From the NCBI GenBank assembly GCA_036337295.1, contig JAYZEN010000012.1, positions 1 through 64,000 on the forward strand: a stretch of DNA of 64,000 bases. The letters are read 5' to 3'. Under the pieces are notes generated by a model, which saw only the letters and a list, made by a program, of their open reading frames with translations, was not told the DNA's origin and did no database searches. Position 1 is the stretch's first letter, and the number at the start of each line of letters is the position of its first letter. The stretch comes from Ketobacter sp036337295 (GTDB lineage: Bacteria; Pseudomonadota; Gammaproteobacteria; Pseudomonadales; Ketobacteraceae). The translations under genes were made by a program, and so were the position numbers. Below, in pieces: positions 23,508-33,120 of the stretch.

Positions 23508-26057
23508 TCAGTTCTCCTGCTTGCCCATGGCGCGCTTGGTGCGGGTGGTGGCCGGGGCGGAAGCGGGGTCTTCCGGCCAGAAATGCTTGGGATAGCGGCC
23601 ACGCATCTCCTTGGCCACCTCGGTATAGGAGCCGGACCAGAAGGCCACCAGGTCGCGGGTAATCTGGATCGGGCGCCGGGCGGGGGACAGCAGCTCCAGG
23701 GTCAGGGGCGTGCCGTCCGGCAGGGTGGGGTGCTGCTGCAGTCCGTAGCATTCCTGCAACCGCACCCGCAGGGTGGGAGTGCGGTTACTGTAATCAATGG
23801 GATGGGTGCCGGTGGCCAGGGTCCAGTGGGTGGGGGCCCGCCCATCCAGTTCGGCCAGCCGCGCCCAGCCCAGGCGGTTTTTCAGGGCGTCCAAAAGGGG
23901 CAGGTGCTCCAGCTCGGCGAAGCTGCTGCGTTGTTCCAGGAACGGCTCCAACCACTCGTCAGCGCTCTGGGCCAGGGCCTCGGGGCTGAAATCCGGCCAG
24001 GCCTCTCCGGGTCGGCTGGCCAGCCAGAGCAGGCGTGCACAGAACTGGCGGCTCTCCTGGGTCCAGGGCAGGGGGGCAAGCTGCGCCTCCCGCAGGGCCT
24101 CCAGTAACAGCGTCTGGGTCTGGGCCTGGGTCTGGGGCGGCCAGGGTTTGGGCAGGGGGTGCTGCTGCAACACCAGGCTGCCCAGGCGTAGCTGCTGCTG
24201 GGCCGCCACCGCCTGCCGCGGGGGCTCCCAGAACAGGGCCTCAGTGGTCTGCAGTAATGCCGGCAGAGCCTGCTTGATGTCCTCCAGGGTCAGGGGGCAG
24301 GCCAGTTCCACCCGGGCCTCGGTGGCGCTGCCGCCGGCTTCCAGAATCACCAGAAAACGCTGCCCCGTCAGGGGATCGTGGGGGTGCAGCTGCACTCCCT
24401 TGCCGTTACTCATCAGATAGCGCTGGGCATGCCCGCTGCGTTGTTGCGCAATGCGATCCGGGAAGGCTTTGGCCAGCGCCTGGGCCAGGCTTGGGGTCAG
24501 GGTCTGGGTCTGGGTCTGGGTCTGGGTCAGGGGCTCAGCCCGGGTGACCGGCGCCCGGGGCAGCCTTTGCTGAATCTGTTTGACCAGGGCATGAAGGCGT
24601 GGGTGGCGGCTGGACTCCAGGTGGGCCAGGCGCAGCAGGATGTCGGCCCGCACCGAATCCTGGCCCTGGTGCTGCCCCTGCCCCTGCAATAGAGGGTCGC
24701 CCTCATTGAGGATGGCGGCGCAGCGGATGGCGTCCACCAGCACCGGGCTGCCCTGGCAATTCAGCACCAGGGCGGCCAGGCGCGGCGGCAGTCCCAGCTG
24801 CCCCAGGCGGCGGCCAAACTCGGTGATGGCGTCGTCCTCCCGCAGCGCGCCCAGTTGGCGCAGGGATGCCCGCGCCCGCAGCAGGCGGTCCGCCGGTGGA
24901 TGATCCAGCAGGGTCAGGTCCTCGGGGTTGGGCACGCCCCATTGGGCCAGCTCCAGGGCGATGGGCTGCAGGTCAGTGGTGAGCAATTCCGGGTCGCTGA
25001 ACGGCTTGAGGGAGGCCTGTTGGATTTCGCCCCACAGCCGATAGCAAACGCCGGGTTGGGTACGGCCGGCCCGGCCCCGGCGTTGTTCTGCCGAGGCCGC
25101 CGAAACCCTCTCTGTATGCAGGCCATTGAGCCCGCGGCGTTCGTCATAGCGGGCCACCCGCACCTGCCCGCTGTCGATGACCACCCGCACATCCTCGATG
25201 GTAATACTGGTTTCCGCCACATTGGTGGCCAGTACAACCTTGCGCTGGCCGGCAGGGGCGGGTGTCAGGGCGGCCTGCTGTTGCTCCCGGGGCAGGCTGG
25301 CATGTAGGGGCAGCACCACCACCTGGTCCGGCAACGATGATTGCTCCAGCCGCCGCTGCAGGGCCCGAATTTCCCCCATGCCCGGCAGGAACACCAACAG
25401 GCTGCCCTGTTCGGTGCGCAGGGCTTCTTCAATCACGGCGGCGATGGCTTGCTCCGGGTAACGATCCCGTGGCAGGGGGCGGTAATGCGTGGTGACCGGG
25501 TGGGAACGGCCCTGGGACTGGATCAGCGGCGCATCCAGCCAACGGCTTAGGCGCTCACCGTCCAGCGTGGCGGACATCACCATCAGCCGCAGTGCCTGGT
25601 CGCTGTCCCGCAGTTGTTGGGCTTCCAGGGCGAAGGCCAGCCCCAGGTCCAGGTTGGCCGAGCGCTCGTGAAACTCATCGAACAGCACCATGGCGATGCC
25701 GTTCAGTTCCGGGTCCCGTTGAATCTGGGCCAGGAAAATACCATCGGTGACCACTTCGATCCGGTTGTGTCCACTGACGCAACGATCGTAGCGGGTGCGG
25801 TAGCCCACGGTCTGGCCTGGCACTTCCCCCAGCTGTTGTGCCAGGCGGTGGGCCGCACTGTACACCGCCAGGCGGCGGGGCTGGATCAACAGGATCTTGC
25901 CCTTTAGCCAGGGGCACGCCAACAGCGCCAGTGGCACCCGGGTGGTTTTGCCAGCACCGGGCGGAGCCTGCAACACCATCGCACTGTGGGCCTCACTGAC
26001 CTGCAGCAACTCCGGCAGCACCTGTTCAATGGGCAGCTCAAGCTGATTTTCAAACAC
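23508..26057 (-). CDS. hrpB: ATP-dependent helicase HrpB
   Basis: An 849-residue DEAH-box-like helicase when started at GTG 26057; the frame opens at 26123, but that adds 22 residues absent from relatives. Walker A is APPGAGKTT, motif II is the HrpB-type DEFHER rather than DEAH, and motif III is SATLDG. A second RecA domain has QRRGRAGRTQPGVCYRLW, followed by HA2 and the C-terminal HrpB domain with the closing region near FWSGSYTEVAKEMRGRYPKHFWPEDP. The long C-terminal half contains Gln/Thr runs coded by hexanucleotide repeats. The family acts on RNA, but its precise role is poorly known. Confidence 0.93.
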   Translation of the reverse strand: MFENQLELPIEQVLPELLQVSEAHSAMVLQAPPGAGKTTRVPLALLACPWLKGKILLIQPRRLAVYSAAHRLAQQLGEVPGQTVGYRTRYDRCVSGHNRIEVVTDGIFLAQIQRDPELNGIAMVLFDEFHERSANLDLGLAFALEAQQLRDSDQALRLMVMSATLDGERLSRWLDAPLIQSQGRSHPVTTHYRPLPRDRYPEQAIAAVIEEALRTEQGSLLVFLPGMGEIRALQRRLEQSSLPDQVVVLPLHASLPREQQQAALTPAPAGQRKVVLATNVAETSITIEDVRVVIDSGQVRVARYDERRGLNGLHTERVSAASAEQRRGRAGRTQPGVCYRLWGEIQQASLKPFSDPELLTTDLQPIALELAQWGVPNPEDLTLLDHPPADRLLRARASLRQLGALREDDAITEFGRRLGQLGLPPRLAALVLNCQGSPVLVDAIRCAAILNEGDPLLQGQGQHQGQDSVRADILLRLAHLESSRHPRLHALVKQIQQRLPRAPVTRAEPLTQTQTQTQTLTPSLAQALAKAFPDRIAQQRSGHAQRYLMSNGKGVQLHPHDPLTGQRFLVILEAGGSATEARVELACPLTLEDIKQALPALLQTTEALFWEPPRQAVAAQQQLRLGSLVLQQHPLPKPWPPQTQAQTQTLLLEALREAQLAPLPWTQESRQFCARLLWLASRPGEAWPDFSPEALAQSADEWLEPFLEQRSSFAELEHLPLLDALKNRLGWARLAELDGRAPTHWTLATGTHPIDYSNRTPTLRVRLQECYGLQQHPTLPDGTPLTLELLSPARRPIQITRDLVAFWSGSYTEVAKEMRGRYPKHFWPEDPASAPATTRTKRAMGKQEN
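24501..24528. repeat. GGTCTG hexanucleotide repeat inside hrpB
   Basis: Four tandem GGTCTG units plus a partial one code for alternating Gln and Thr on the minus strand. Similar shorter tracts occur near 24113-24136 and 24661-24690. Six-base units keep the frame, so copy changes would alter only linker length. Confidence 0.75.
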
Positions 26058-26166
26058 GCAGAGTATCCGAATAAAAATGAGGCCCAAGTTTAGAGGCCAC
26101 TCACAAAACTGTACAGCGCACACGTTTGCACGGGAGCCGGCTAGCGGTATGATCCCATCATAGCCG

Positions 26167-26182
26167 CAGCGACGTATCGCTG
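26167..26182. promoter_or_regulatory. Inverted repeat between hrpB and the GST gene
   Basis: CAGCGA and TCGCTG flank CGTA, 24 bases before the GST start codon and within the divergent region. It may be an operator or a 5'-leader hairpin. Confidence 0.3.
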
Positions 26183-26205
26183 TGACACCTTAATAAGGAA
26201 ACAGC

Positions 26206-26913
26206 ATGTTTGATATCACCGTCTATCAGTTCAGCCGGGCCTGGGGTTTGCCCAACGCATCGCCCTTTTGCATGAAATTGGAAGGCTATCTCAAACTCGG
26301 ACAGTTGCCCTATAAGATTGTCGAACAGAACGATCCGCGCAAAGGCCCGAAAAGCAAAATTCCCTACGTGAAAATCGACAAGCAGATCATGGGGGATTCT
26401 GAGCAGATCTATGAGTTTCTCCACTCCCACCACGCCATCGACCTGGATGCACCGCTCACCGATGAGCAACGTGCCGTGCAACATGCCATGCGTTCCATGT
26501 GTGAAGAAAGCCTGTATTTTGTGATGCTGTACAGCCGCTGGATGGACGACGCCAACTGGGATCAGGTGCGCGATACCATGTTTGCCGGCATTCCCAAGCT
26601 GATCCGCCCGGTGATCACCAACCAGATCCGCAAGAAAATCCAGGGGGACCTGGTGGGGCAGGGCATGGGGCGTCACAACACGGCAGAGGTCTATTCCATT
26701 GGTGCCAAGCATGTGAATACGCTGGGGCAATATCTGGGGGATAAAACCTGGTTCGGTGAGCAACAGCCGGTGAAACTGGATGTGGTGGCGGTGAGTTATC
26801 TGGCCAACATTCTTAAGCCCCCCATCGAAACCCCGTTAAAAGCCACCGTGAAAAAATGGCCTAACCTGGTGAGCTTTACCGATCGGGCCCTCACTGAAAT
26901 TTTCGGCACGTGA
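26206..26913 (+). CDS. Glutathione S-transferase family protein (metaxin-like)
   Basis: A 235-residue soluble protein with an N-terminal thioredoxin-like domain (about 1-75), including ASPFCMKLEGYLKL and the cis-Pro region SKIPYVKI, and a C-terminal helical domain ending KWPNLVSFTDRALTEIFG. The pattern fits the GST_N/GST_C family branch that includes metaxin and Faxc-like proteins. A catalytic role on glutathione is not certain. AAGGAA lies upstream of the ATG. The DHH gene begins 44 bases later. Confidence 0.8.
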   Translation: MFDITVYQFSRAWGLPNASPFCMKLEGYLKLGQLPYKIVEQNDPRKGPKSKIPYVKIDKQIMGDSEQIYEFLHSHHAIDLDAPLTDEQRAVQHAMRSMCEESLYFVMLYSRWMDDANWDQVRDTMFAGIPKLIRPVITNQIRKKIQGDLVGQGMGRHNTAEVYSIGAKHVNTLGQYLGDKTWFGEQQPVKLDVVAVSYLANILKPPIETPLKATVKKWPNLVSFTDRALTEIFGT

Positions 26914-26957
26914 TATAGTGCGCGCCCTTTTATTGAAACAGCCGTTGAAGACGCAGT

Positions 26958-27818
26958 ATGACTGACTCCTCCCCCCTGATAATTTTTCACGCCAATTGCC
27001 TGGACGGTTTTGGCAGCGCCTACAGTGCCTGGGTGCATTTTCAATTGAACCTGAATGTCAACGCCGAGTACCTGCCGGCCGCCCATGGTGACACGCCCCC
27101 TGCGGCCCATAACCGAACCGTGTACCTGCTGGACTATGCCTACAAACGTGAAGGCATGGAGCAACTGTGCCAGCAGGCGGCCAAAGTGATTGTGCTGGAT
27201 CATCATATTACGGCGGTGAACGAGTTGGCGGGCATGGACCAACAGTTCGACAATCTGGAACTGCATTTTGATATGGACCGCTCCGGGGCCATGATCACCT
27301 GGGAATACTTTCATTCCACGGCCGCGCCCAAATTGATAGCCTGCGTGCAGGACCGGGACATGTGGTGGTGGAACATTCCGGAAAGTCATGACGTGAATGC
27401 AGGATTGATGTCGCAACCGTTCACGTTCGAACGCTGGCATGAGGCGGTGCAGGATGAACAGGCGTTTCAGTGCCTGGTGAACGACGGCAACGCCATCAAT
27501 CGTTATCGCACGCAAATGATCGAGCAAGGCAAGCGGGCCGCGGAAATGGGCACCATTGCCGGCCATCGGGTGCCCATTGTGAATTGCCCCCGCGCCATCG
27601 TCAGTGAATTGGTGGGGGAACTGGCGGAAGGTCATCCGTTTGCGGCGGGTTACAGTGATAAGGGATTGCGCCGCAGCTGGTCGTTGCGTTCGGCGCAGGA
27701 TGGTGCGGATGTGGCGCAGATTGCCCAGCAGTTTGGTGGTGGTGGCCACAAAAATGCCGCCGGGTTTGTCACCTGGCTGGGGCAGGATAATCTGGTGATT
27801 GAGCCCGGTTCAGCCTAA
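26958..27818 (+). CDS. DHH family phosphoesterase
   Basis: A 286-residue protein with the DHH-DHHA1 layout. Metal-binding motifs are HANCLDGFGSA near residue 10, LLDYAYKRE near 57, the name-giving LDHHIT near 80 and a later Asp (DRDMW). The C-terminal GGGGHKNAAGF is the DHHA1 substrate-binding loop. Family members hydrolyse nucleic acid or nucleotide phosphodiesters; this short form without extra domains resembles oligonucleotide or cyclic dinucleotide hydrolases. Its stop codon is immediately followed by the ATG of the next gene. Confidence 0.85.
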   Translation: MTDSSPLIIFHANCLDGFGSAYSAWVHFQLNLNVNAEYLPAAHGDTPPAAHNRTVYLLDYAYKREGMEQLCQQAAKVIVLDHHITAVNELAGMDQQFDNLELHFDMDRSGAMITWEYFHSTAAPKLIACVQDRDMWWWNIPESHDVNAGLMSQPFTFERWHEAVQDEQAFQCLVNDGNAINRYRTQMIEQGKRAAEMGTIAGHRVPIVNCPRAIVSELVGELAEGHPFAAGYSDKGLRRSWSLRSAQDGADVAQIAQQFGGGGHKNAAGFVTWLGQDNLVIEPGSA

Positions 27819-28916
27819 ATGCGATCCCTGCACTTCAAGATCGCCGCGCTGGCGGCAGTCGGTATGCTTTGGTCAACACCGCTGGCGGCCGCGGAAGTGG
27901 ACCAGTTCACCCGGCCGGCCGGTGCGGCGGCAAACCTGCCGGACAGCGCCACGGTGTTGAACCAGGAAGTGAACCGGCGGCTGCAATTGGCCGTGCAGCG
28001 GGCCAATGCCAGAATCATGCGAACCCAACCCAAAACCGCTCCCAAATGGATTGCGCCGGGCTGTGATGAGGAACGGCTCTACACCAAGCTGGTTGAACAA
28101 CTGGCCCGCAGCCTGATCGGTCAGCTGGAGTCCTTCGCGGAGGAGAGCGAGCAGATTACCCGGCGCCGTGTGCCGTTGCAGGAATCCATCTATCAGGACT
28201 TTGCCTGGCAGGCATCGCCATCGCTGGTGCTGTCGGAACGCATGGCATCGGTGATCAATGTGAATGGGGTGGACATCGGCACCGACAAGCTGGGTCACTT
28301 CTTCACGGAAGGCTTCAGTTATTTTGTGGTGACCGATCACCTGCATCGCACCATTGAGAGCGGCCTGTTGTTTGGTGAATGGTCGGAGGCTGTATATTTC
28401 GGAGCCCAGACCACCGGAGTGTTCTCCTACGCGGACCTGACTGCCAATTTTCACGGCTTGCGCTTCTGGAATCGTATTCTTGCACTGCACCCGGACCCGC
28501 TCACCGGACAACCCCCTTCCCCCTACGTGGTCTGTGTGCAGAAGCAGTGGCGTGTGGCCAATGCCTTTCATTGGTCGGACTATGTGGACGCAGCCTGGGA
28601 TGAAAGTATCAACTGTCCTTTGTTGCGGGATGAAGCGCTGCTGACCAGCGTGCGTGAGCAGAACGTCCAGTGCCGCACGGATCAACTGCCGCGGCAGCAG
28701 TACGGCCGCCTCGGTGAGCGCCTGTTGAACCCTTCCGGTCACGGGATCATTCCGGACCAATTGCAACCGGAGGTCATCCTGCGCAAACGGGCGGATCGCA
28801 GTGATGTCAGTGTGTCTGAGAAAACCCTGCAGTACGTTAGTGAGCTGCGTGAGCGTATCGAAACTTGGCGCAAGGAAAGTATTGCTACAGCAAAATCGTT
28901 AATAGAGATTGAATAA
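27819..28916 (+). CDS. Exported protein of unknown function (gene X)
   Basis: A 365-residue protein with a signal peptide cut near residue 25 (AAALAA-type ending, then EVDQFTRP). I do not recognise the family. A conserved-looking core has VNGVDIGTDKLGHFFTEGFSY, with a DK..H arrangement that could bind metal, then GEWSEAVYFGAQTTGVFSYADL. The last 20 residues are AT-rich and unlike the rest: a nearly identical 259-base block of this gene recurs at 33147-33405, but there the C-terminus continues differently. It starts directly after the DHH stop codon, so it is probably cotranscribed. Confidence 0.7.
   Translation: MRSLHFKIAALAAVGMLWSTPLAAAEVDQFTRPAGAAANLPDSATVLNQEVNRRLQLAVQRANARIMRTQPKTAPKWIAPGCDEERLYTKLVEQLARSLIGQLESFAEESEQITRRRVPLQESIYQDFAWQASPSLVLSERMASVINVNGVDIGTDKLGHFFTEGFSYFVVTDHLHRTIESGLLFGEWSEAVYFGAQTTGVFSYADLTANFHGLRFWNRILALHPDPLTGQPPSPYVVCVQKQWRVANAFHWSDYVDAAWDESINCPLLRDEALLTSVREQNVQCRTDQLPRQQYGRLGERLLNPSGHGIIPDQLQPEVILRKRADRSDVSVSEKTLQYVSELRERIETWRKESIATAKSLIEIE
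28593..28851 (+). repeat. 259-base block duplicated at 33147-33405 (copy 1)
   Basis: This part of gene X matches 33147-33405 with only about half a dozen base differences, while sequence on both sides differs sharply. The sharp borders point to a recent duplication or gene conversion. Confidence 0.85.
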
Positions 28917-28920
28917 GGAT

Positions 28921-29763
28921 ATGGATAGATATCTCAACATGGTGAGCCGTCTTCGAAAAAGCATGAGGGGCGCAATAAGCAGTCTATGGGTGTTGATGTG
29001 TCTATCAGCATCGGTGTTGGCGAATGATGAGCTGAATCTGGTTGAACCGATGCTGGCGCAATACGGAAAAATGAATGAGGCTGAGATTCGTCTGATCATG
29101 GCCAGTGATCTTCCTGAATCGGCGCAGCAGGAAATCAAGTTCGGCTTTGCCAGTGAGGGCTTCGTGCGCTTCATGATGGGTATGCAAAAATGGGTCGAAC
29201 ACATTCCCAAGGAACACTACGCCCATGCGGTGAATGCGTCGCGGTTGTCTCATGTCCGGGGACGTTATGTGTGTGCAAGCGAGGGTTTGTCAGGCTATCA
29301 GCAATCCCTGGAAGCAAAGAATCCAAGCCTGGTTTGCATGTGGCTATGGAGCAGGTTTCTACAAGTCGGCCCCGAGCTATCTTTTGCGCTGGAGCACCCT
29401 CTAGTCCAGGGCGTTGAGCCTTGGTCCAATCCCACCCCAGAGCGTCTTGATAAAGAACTAAGCTATGCCAGGTTGGCTGTGGAACAATACAACTACAGGT
29501 TCCCCAAGCAAGTAAATGAGGAGTTGCTACAGCTGCTGTATACACCGGGCAAAGCCCATCAAATAAAGGAGCAATTGAAACTGATACCGGTAGAGCAACT
29601 GGAACCGCATTTTGGGTGGGTGTGGCTTCAGCCAGATTACATTCGGCGTTATGGGCGGCTGGTATGTGCCGATTTTATGCCGCCGTTGGATGAGTCGGAC
29701 TCGCCGTGGCTCAAGCGGTGCTATGCGTATTGGTATTTGTTTTTAAAGCAGAAAAAATCTTAA
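28921..29763 (+). CDS. Exported hypothetical protein, low GC
   Basis: A 280-residue protein with a signal peptide (SSLWVLMCLSASVLA, cut near residue 33). The ATG at 28921 follows TAAGGAT and lies 4 bases after the stop of gene X; the frame also opens at a TTG at 28909. The mature protein is rich in Trp, Tyr, Pro and Glu and has several cysteines (VCASEG, VCMWLW, VCADFM, KRCYAY). No family is recognised. Base composition falls from this point until about 32800, suggesting acquired DNA. Confidence 0.65.
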   Translation: MDRYLNMVSRLRKSMRGAISSLWVLMCLSASVLANDELNLVEPMLAQYGKMNEAEIRLIMASDLPESAQQEIKFGFASEGFVRFMMGMQKWVEHIPKEHYAHAVNASRLSHVRGRYVCASEGLSGYQQSLEAKNPSLVCMWLWSRFLQVGPELSFALEHPLVQGVEPWSNPTPERLDKELSYARLAVEQYNYRFPKQVNEELLQLLYTPGKAHQIKEQLKLIPVEQLEPHFGWVWLQPDYIRRYGRLVCADFMPPLDESDSPWLKRCYAYWYLFLKQKKS

Positions 29764-29848
29764 TCCTTTAGCGTATCGAGTGTCTATGTGGCTAGTTGAT
29801 TGATTTAGTGTTTGGGTGCGCAATAGTCACCTGCCTAGGAGTGTGGAA

Positions 29849-32800
29849 ATGGAACGATGCAAAAAAGTTTTGTCTATTTTGGTGTTTCTGTGCTTGGTCT
29901 ATGGCTGTGGTGGATCGAACACCAAAGAGATTGTGTTAGAAAATCTGTACGGAATTATCTTAGACCAAGACTCTTCTGTTGAGATCGATCTCAATCCAGG
30001 TGAGCCTGCTGGGGAATCTTACCAATATACTATTTATACGCCCCCTCGCTACGGAGTGATCAGCCCGGGCAAGGACTCAAGGCACGTCGTGTATACGCCT
30101 TATCGTAATTACTACGGAGAGGATGAGTTTTTCTTCTCTGCGACAGATGGTGCCTCCACTAAGAAAGCTGCTGCAGCCATATCCGTAAACGAGATTTTTG
30201 TACAGAACCGTCCCATGTCTGTACGCATTTTGGAGATGATCAGTCCTGCACCTGGTGAACTTAAAGTGACGTGGTTTAATTCTTTTGATATCGATGGTGC
30301 TCATGATCAGATTTTATACCATGTGCACCTTTCCCGGGATGAAGACTTTTACCCGTCACCGATGACGAAGGTGGCGGAGGTGTCAGGTAAGATTTCTACT
30401 GTGATATCCGGCCTCGAAAATGGGGATACCTATTATGTGTCGGTATTGGCGCAGGATGCCGATGGCAAGCTAAGCAAGCATGCCAATGTAAGAAAGCTCA
30501 GCCTGATTCAAAATTCTATTGAGTTACAACAAGGGGTACAGGTTTTATCTTTGAGTGACGTCGGAGCTGTAAGTGCCCGGCTTGCTGATGAGGAAGAGAC
30601 GATTGATGTCAAGTTCCGTACGTCAAGTACTCGGGATTGGTCCGGAGTCTATTTGCAATTGGATGAGCAGGATGGCTATGCCGTGATCCAGTTGGTTTCA
30701 TTGTTTTCCAATGCTGGAACAGAGCATGTTTACACCTACACCACACCTGCGCCTGAAGCAGTGTTCAAGAGTATCCAGGCCAGCTACTTGAAAGGCGCCT
30801 ATATGCCTGAACAGGCCGTGATTCAATATTACGAAGACGCAATAGGTGATTTGAGTGCTATACAGTCGGCATTGGCTAGCACCCCAACCGCAGTGGCTGA
30901 TGATGAACCCACAAACGAATTAGTAGAATTCATAATGGGCGTCTTGGGTCTAGATAATGTTGAAGACCTCTATGATGTGGTTGAGGACCTGGCAGATGGC
31001 GAGATCAATGAGTTTGGGTCATATGTCCAAGATTGCGGTTCCTTTGAACCGGATTTTGCAGTTGGGCCTGATTCATTGGAGTTTGAGGTGCGTCTGGAAA
31101 TCGAATGCAGATTTGGTATCAATCATGAGGTCGTATGGACAGACATAACTAATGAATTGCCCGAGAAGCTGGGCTTGGTGTTTGAAGGTGGTATTACGAC
31201 ATCTCTCTTTGTGAAAGGAAAAGCCGCTGTCTCAAGAGAGTTTGTATTGAAGGAGCTAGATCGCAAGCGCCAATTGGCCTTCACGAGATTTATACCTGCG
31301 CGTCCCTTGAAAATACCCTTCGTTGTTGCGCTCAATTTCAAAGGAACGATCACTCCCTCCGTGTTTGGTAGTATTGAATCCGCGTGGAGTAGAGCCGCTG
31401 AAGCGAAGGTAAAGTTTGGATTTAAATATGAGGCGGACACCGGATTTCAAACAGTTGGTGAGGGCTTGGACGGTAATATCATTGATAATCCTGGTAAAAT
31501 TATGGGCAACGATCATTTTGAGCTCGGTAGTGCGAATGTGGCGTTCGGGATGGATGTGACTGCGGCTGTTGGGCCTGAGGTAATTGTCAGTTTGTTTAAT
31601 CATCATCGGGCTTACAAATATTTTTCGTTTGATGGTGCAGCTATCGCGAAGCTGTTTACTTCGATGCGCTGGAAATATAAGTTGGAAGCAACGGAAAATC
31701 CCCAGTTGGTGGTAGATAACTTGGGGGCGCCGCCTTTTGGTGTTGGGGTTCAGGATGTTTCAGTCGGTATGGGCCCCAAAGTAGAAGTAGGCATTCGCGT
31801 ACCGAATGCACCTATTAGTTTTATCACAACGGAACACGAGTTCGATTCTGCGGAAGTGATTTTATCAACTTTGCCTGATTTTAATATTGAGTACACGGAC
31901 TTGAATGCGGATGCGGGTACGTTTAGCGTGGAGGCGGTAGATGGAAATTTTATGTCGTTTCGTTCGGTAGATATTCTCGAGGATGAGATCGGCTGGTATG
32001 TGTTCGACCCGAAAGATGCATCATTAACCGCGAGTCCCATTAACCCACTTTACGCATCAGGGAAGTGGAGTACCGATGCATCCTTTGATACTGATTTTGT
32101 TCTGGAATATGTGCCTGATACTTTGGCGTCGATGATTGCTTCGTCCAGTTCGCTGGCGAGGGCAGCGTCAAAACAATATGAGCTTTTCAAGGCCAAGTTT
32201 CTGCTGGAGGGTCGTTGGATTGTGAATAGTGAACTGTATTCTTACGCGTGGCCGGTATATCACGGTTTATGTATGGTCGATGAGCGTGGGTCTATAGGCG
32301 CTCAATATGAGTTTTTCTATGATGAGATTAATGATACCTATTTAAGGAGTGTTTGGGGGCAGACTGCTAATCTTGAACTGGGAATGGGGGCGTTGATGTA
32401 TATTTCATATCGACTTGGCAATGGGGATGCTTCGCCTATCCTTCGACCGGAACTTTGCTATCCGTTCCCGGATTGGGATAAGCAAGAGTTGGAGTTCGAG
32501 GAGTCAGTCCGAGAGCCCTTCATTTTGGGAGTGGACGATAAATATATGACAAGTGCTGAGTTGCAAAAAAGCTTTGAACGGGTCCGTAACAGTTTATTTG
32601 GTTCCCTCAGTGATGTTTGCTCCAATGTTTATGGCTCGGATCTGGATATACAGATACTCAGTCCTAATAAATTTATAGTGAAACAGTCAGAAGAGTACAA
32701 AGGAAAATGTACGAAATTCAGTGGCAGTACTGTCTCGGAAACGTACTACAATCAAGGAACGCTAAGTGAATTATCCTTTACTAGGGTTATTTCAGAATAA
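29849..32800 (+). CDS. Large lipoprotein with Ig-like and fibronectin III-like domains, low GC
   Basis: A 983-residue protein beginning at ATG 29849, 7 nt after AGGAG; a GTG at 29816 would add 11 residues. The lipobox is VYGC near residue 20. Residues about 30-130 look like a cadherin/Big-type domain ending ISVNE, and about 138-225 like a fibronectin III domain (SPAPGELKVTWFNS to NGDTYYVSVLAQDADGK). The remaining 700 residues are unassigned and beta-rich, with paired cysteines. It is likely exposed on the cell envelope. Codon use is AT-shifted relative to the chromosome. It has its own terminator at 32814. Confidence 0.75.
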   Translation: MERCKKVLSILVFLCLVYGCGGSNTKEIVLENLYGIILDQDSSVEIDLNPGEPAGESYQYTIYTPPRYGVISPGKDSRHVVYTPYRNYYGEDEFFFSATDGASTKKAAAAISVNEIFVQNRPMSVRILEMISPAPGELKVTWFNSFDIDGAHDQILYHVHLSRDEDFYPSPMTKVAEVSGKISTVISGLENGDTYYVSVLAQDADGKLSKHANVRKLSLIQNSIELQQGVQVLSLSDVGAVSARLADEEETIDVKFRTSSTRDWSGVYLQLDEQDGYAVIQLVSLFSNAGTEHVYTYTTPAPEAVFKSIQASYLKGAYMPEQAVIQYYEDAIGDLSAIQSALASTPTAVADDEPTNELVEFIMGVLGLDNVEDLYDVVEDLADGEINEFGSYVQDCGSFEPDFAVGPDSLEFEVRLEIECRFGINHEVVWTDITNELPEKLGLVFEGGITTSLFVKGKAAVSREFVLKELDRKRQLAFTRFIPARPLKIPFVVALNFKGTITPSVFGSIESAWSRAAEAKVKFGFKYEADTGFQTVGEGLDGNIIDNPGKIMGNDHFELGSANVAFGMDVTAAVGPEVIVSLFNHHRAYKYFSFDGAAIAKLFTSMRWKYKLEATENPQLVVDNLGAPPFGVGVQDVSVGMGPKVEVGIRVPNAPISFITTEHEFDSAEVILSTLPDFNIEYTDLNADAGTFSVEAVDGNFMSFRSVDILEDEIGWYVFDPKDASLTASPINPLYASGKWSTDASFDTDFVLEYVPDTLASMIASSSSLARAASKQYELFKAKFLLEGRWIVNSELYSYAWPVYHGLCMVDERGSIGAQYEFFYDEINDTYLRSVWGQTANLELGMGALMYISYRLGNGDASPILRPELCYPFPDWDKQELEFEESVREPFILGVDDKYMTSAELQKSFERVRNSLFGSLSDVCSNVYGSDLDIQILSPNKFIVKQSEEYKGKCTKFSGSTVSETYYNQGTLSELSFTRVISE

Positions 32801-32813
32801 ATCTGTTTGCTGC

Positions 32814-32843
32814 GAGCACTCTTTGCGGAGTGTTCCTATTCTT
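32814..32843 (+). terminator. Terminator of the large low-GC lipoprotein gene
   Basis: GAGCACTC and GAGTGTTC form an 8-bp stem with one G-T pair, followed by CTATTCTT. It starts 14 bases past the stop codon. Confidence 0.65.
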
Positions 32844-32859
32844 AGAAATAGAGGTGCTC

Positions 32860-33120
32860 CACCTCGTAAACCTGATCCTTCCGATGGTCGACTCATAGGT
32901 GATGCCGGGGTTGGGGTTGGATTCCGTTCCCAATAGAAGGGGAATCTAGCCCATATTCCTGCACGCAGTGCACGAAGCAGGATTGTGTGGTCTGTTGGGG
33001 GTTGTAGGCCCAGCTTACAGTGCCGGCGGGGGGTGAACCCGATGTCTTACATGCACAAATGCTTGTCCTGCCAGCATTCGGAATTTTTCATAAAATGGAG
33101 TGGGTGATAGGGCGAGCAGC
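32860..33120 (-). pseudogene. Decayed copy of gene Y (39463-40431)
   Basis: The stretch aligns in pieces with the minus-strand lipoprotein gene at 39463-40431. The bases around TAAACCTGATCC match near 39490. A long piece through CATATTCCTGCAC and GCCCAGCTTAC to ATGTCTTACATGC matches 39630-39770. TCCTGCCAGCATTCGG then matches near 40110. About 100 and 330 bases are missing between the pieces and the frame is broken. No protein can be made. Confidence 0.75.
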
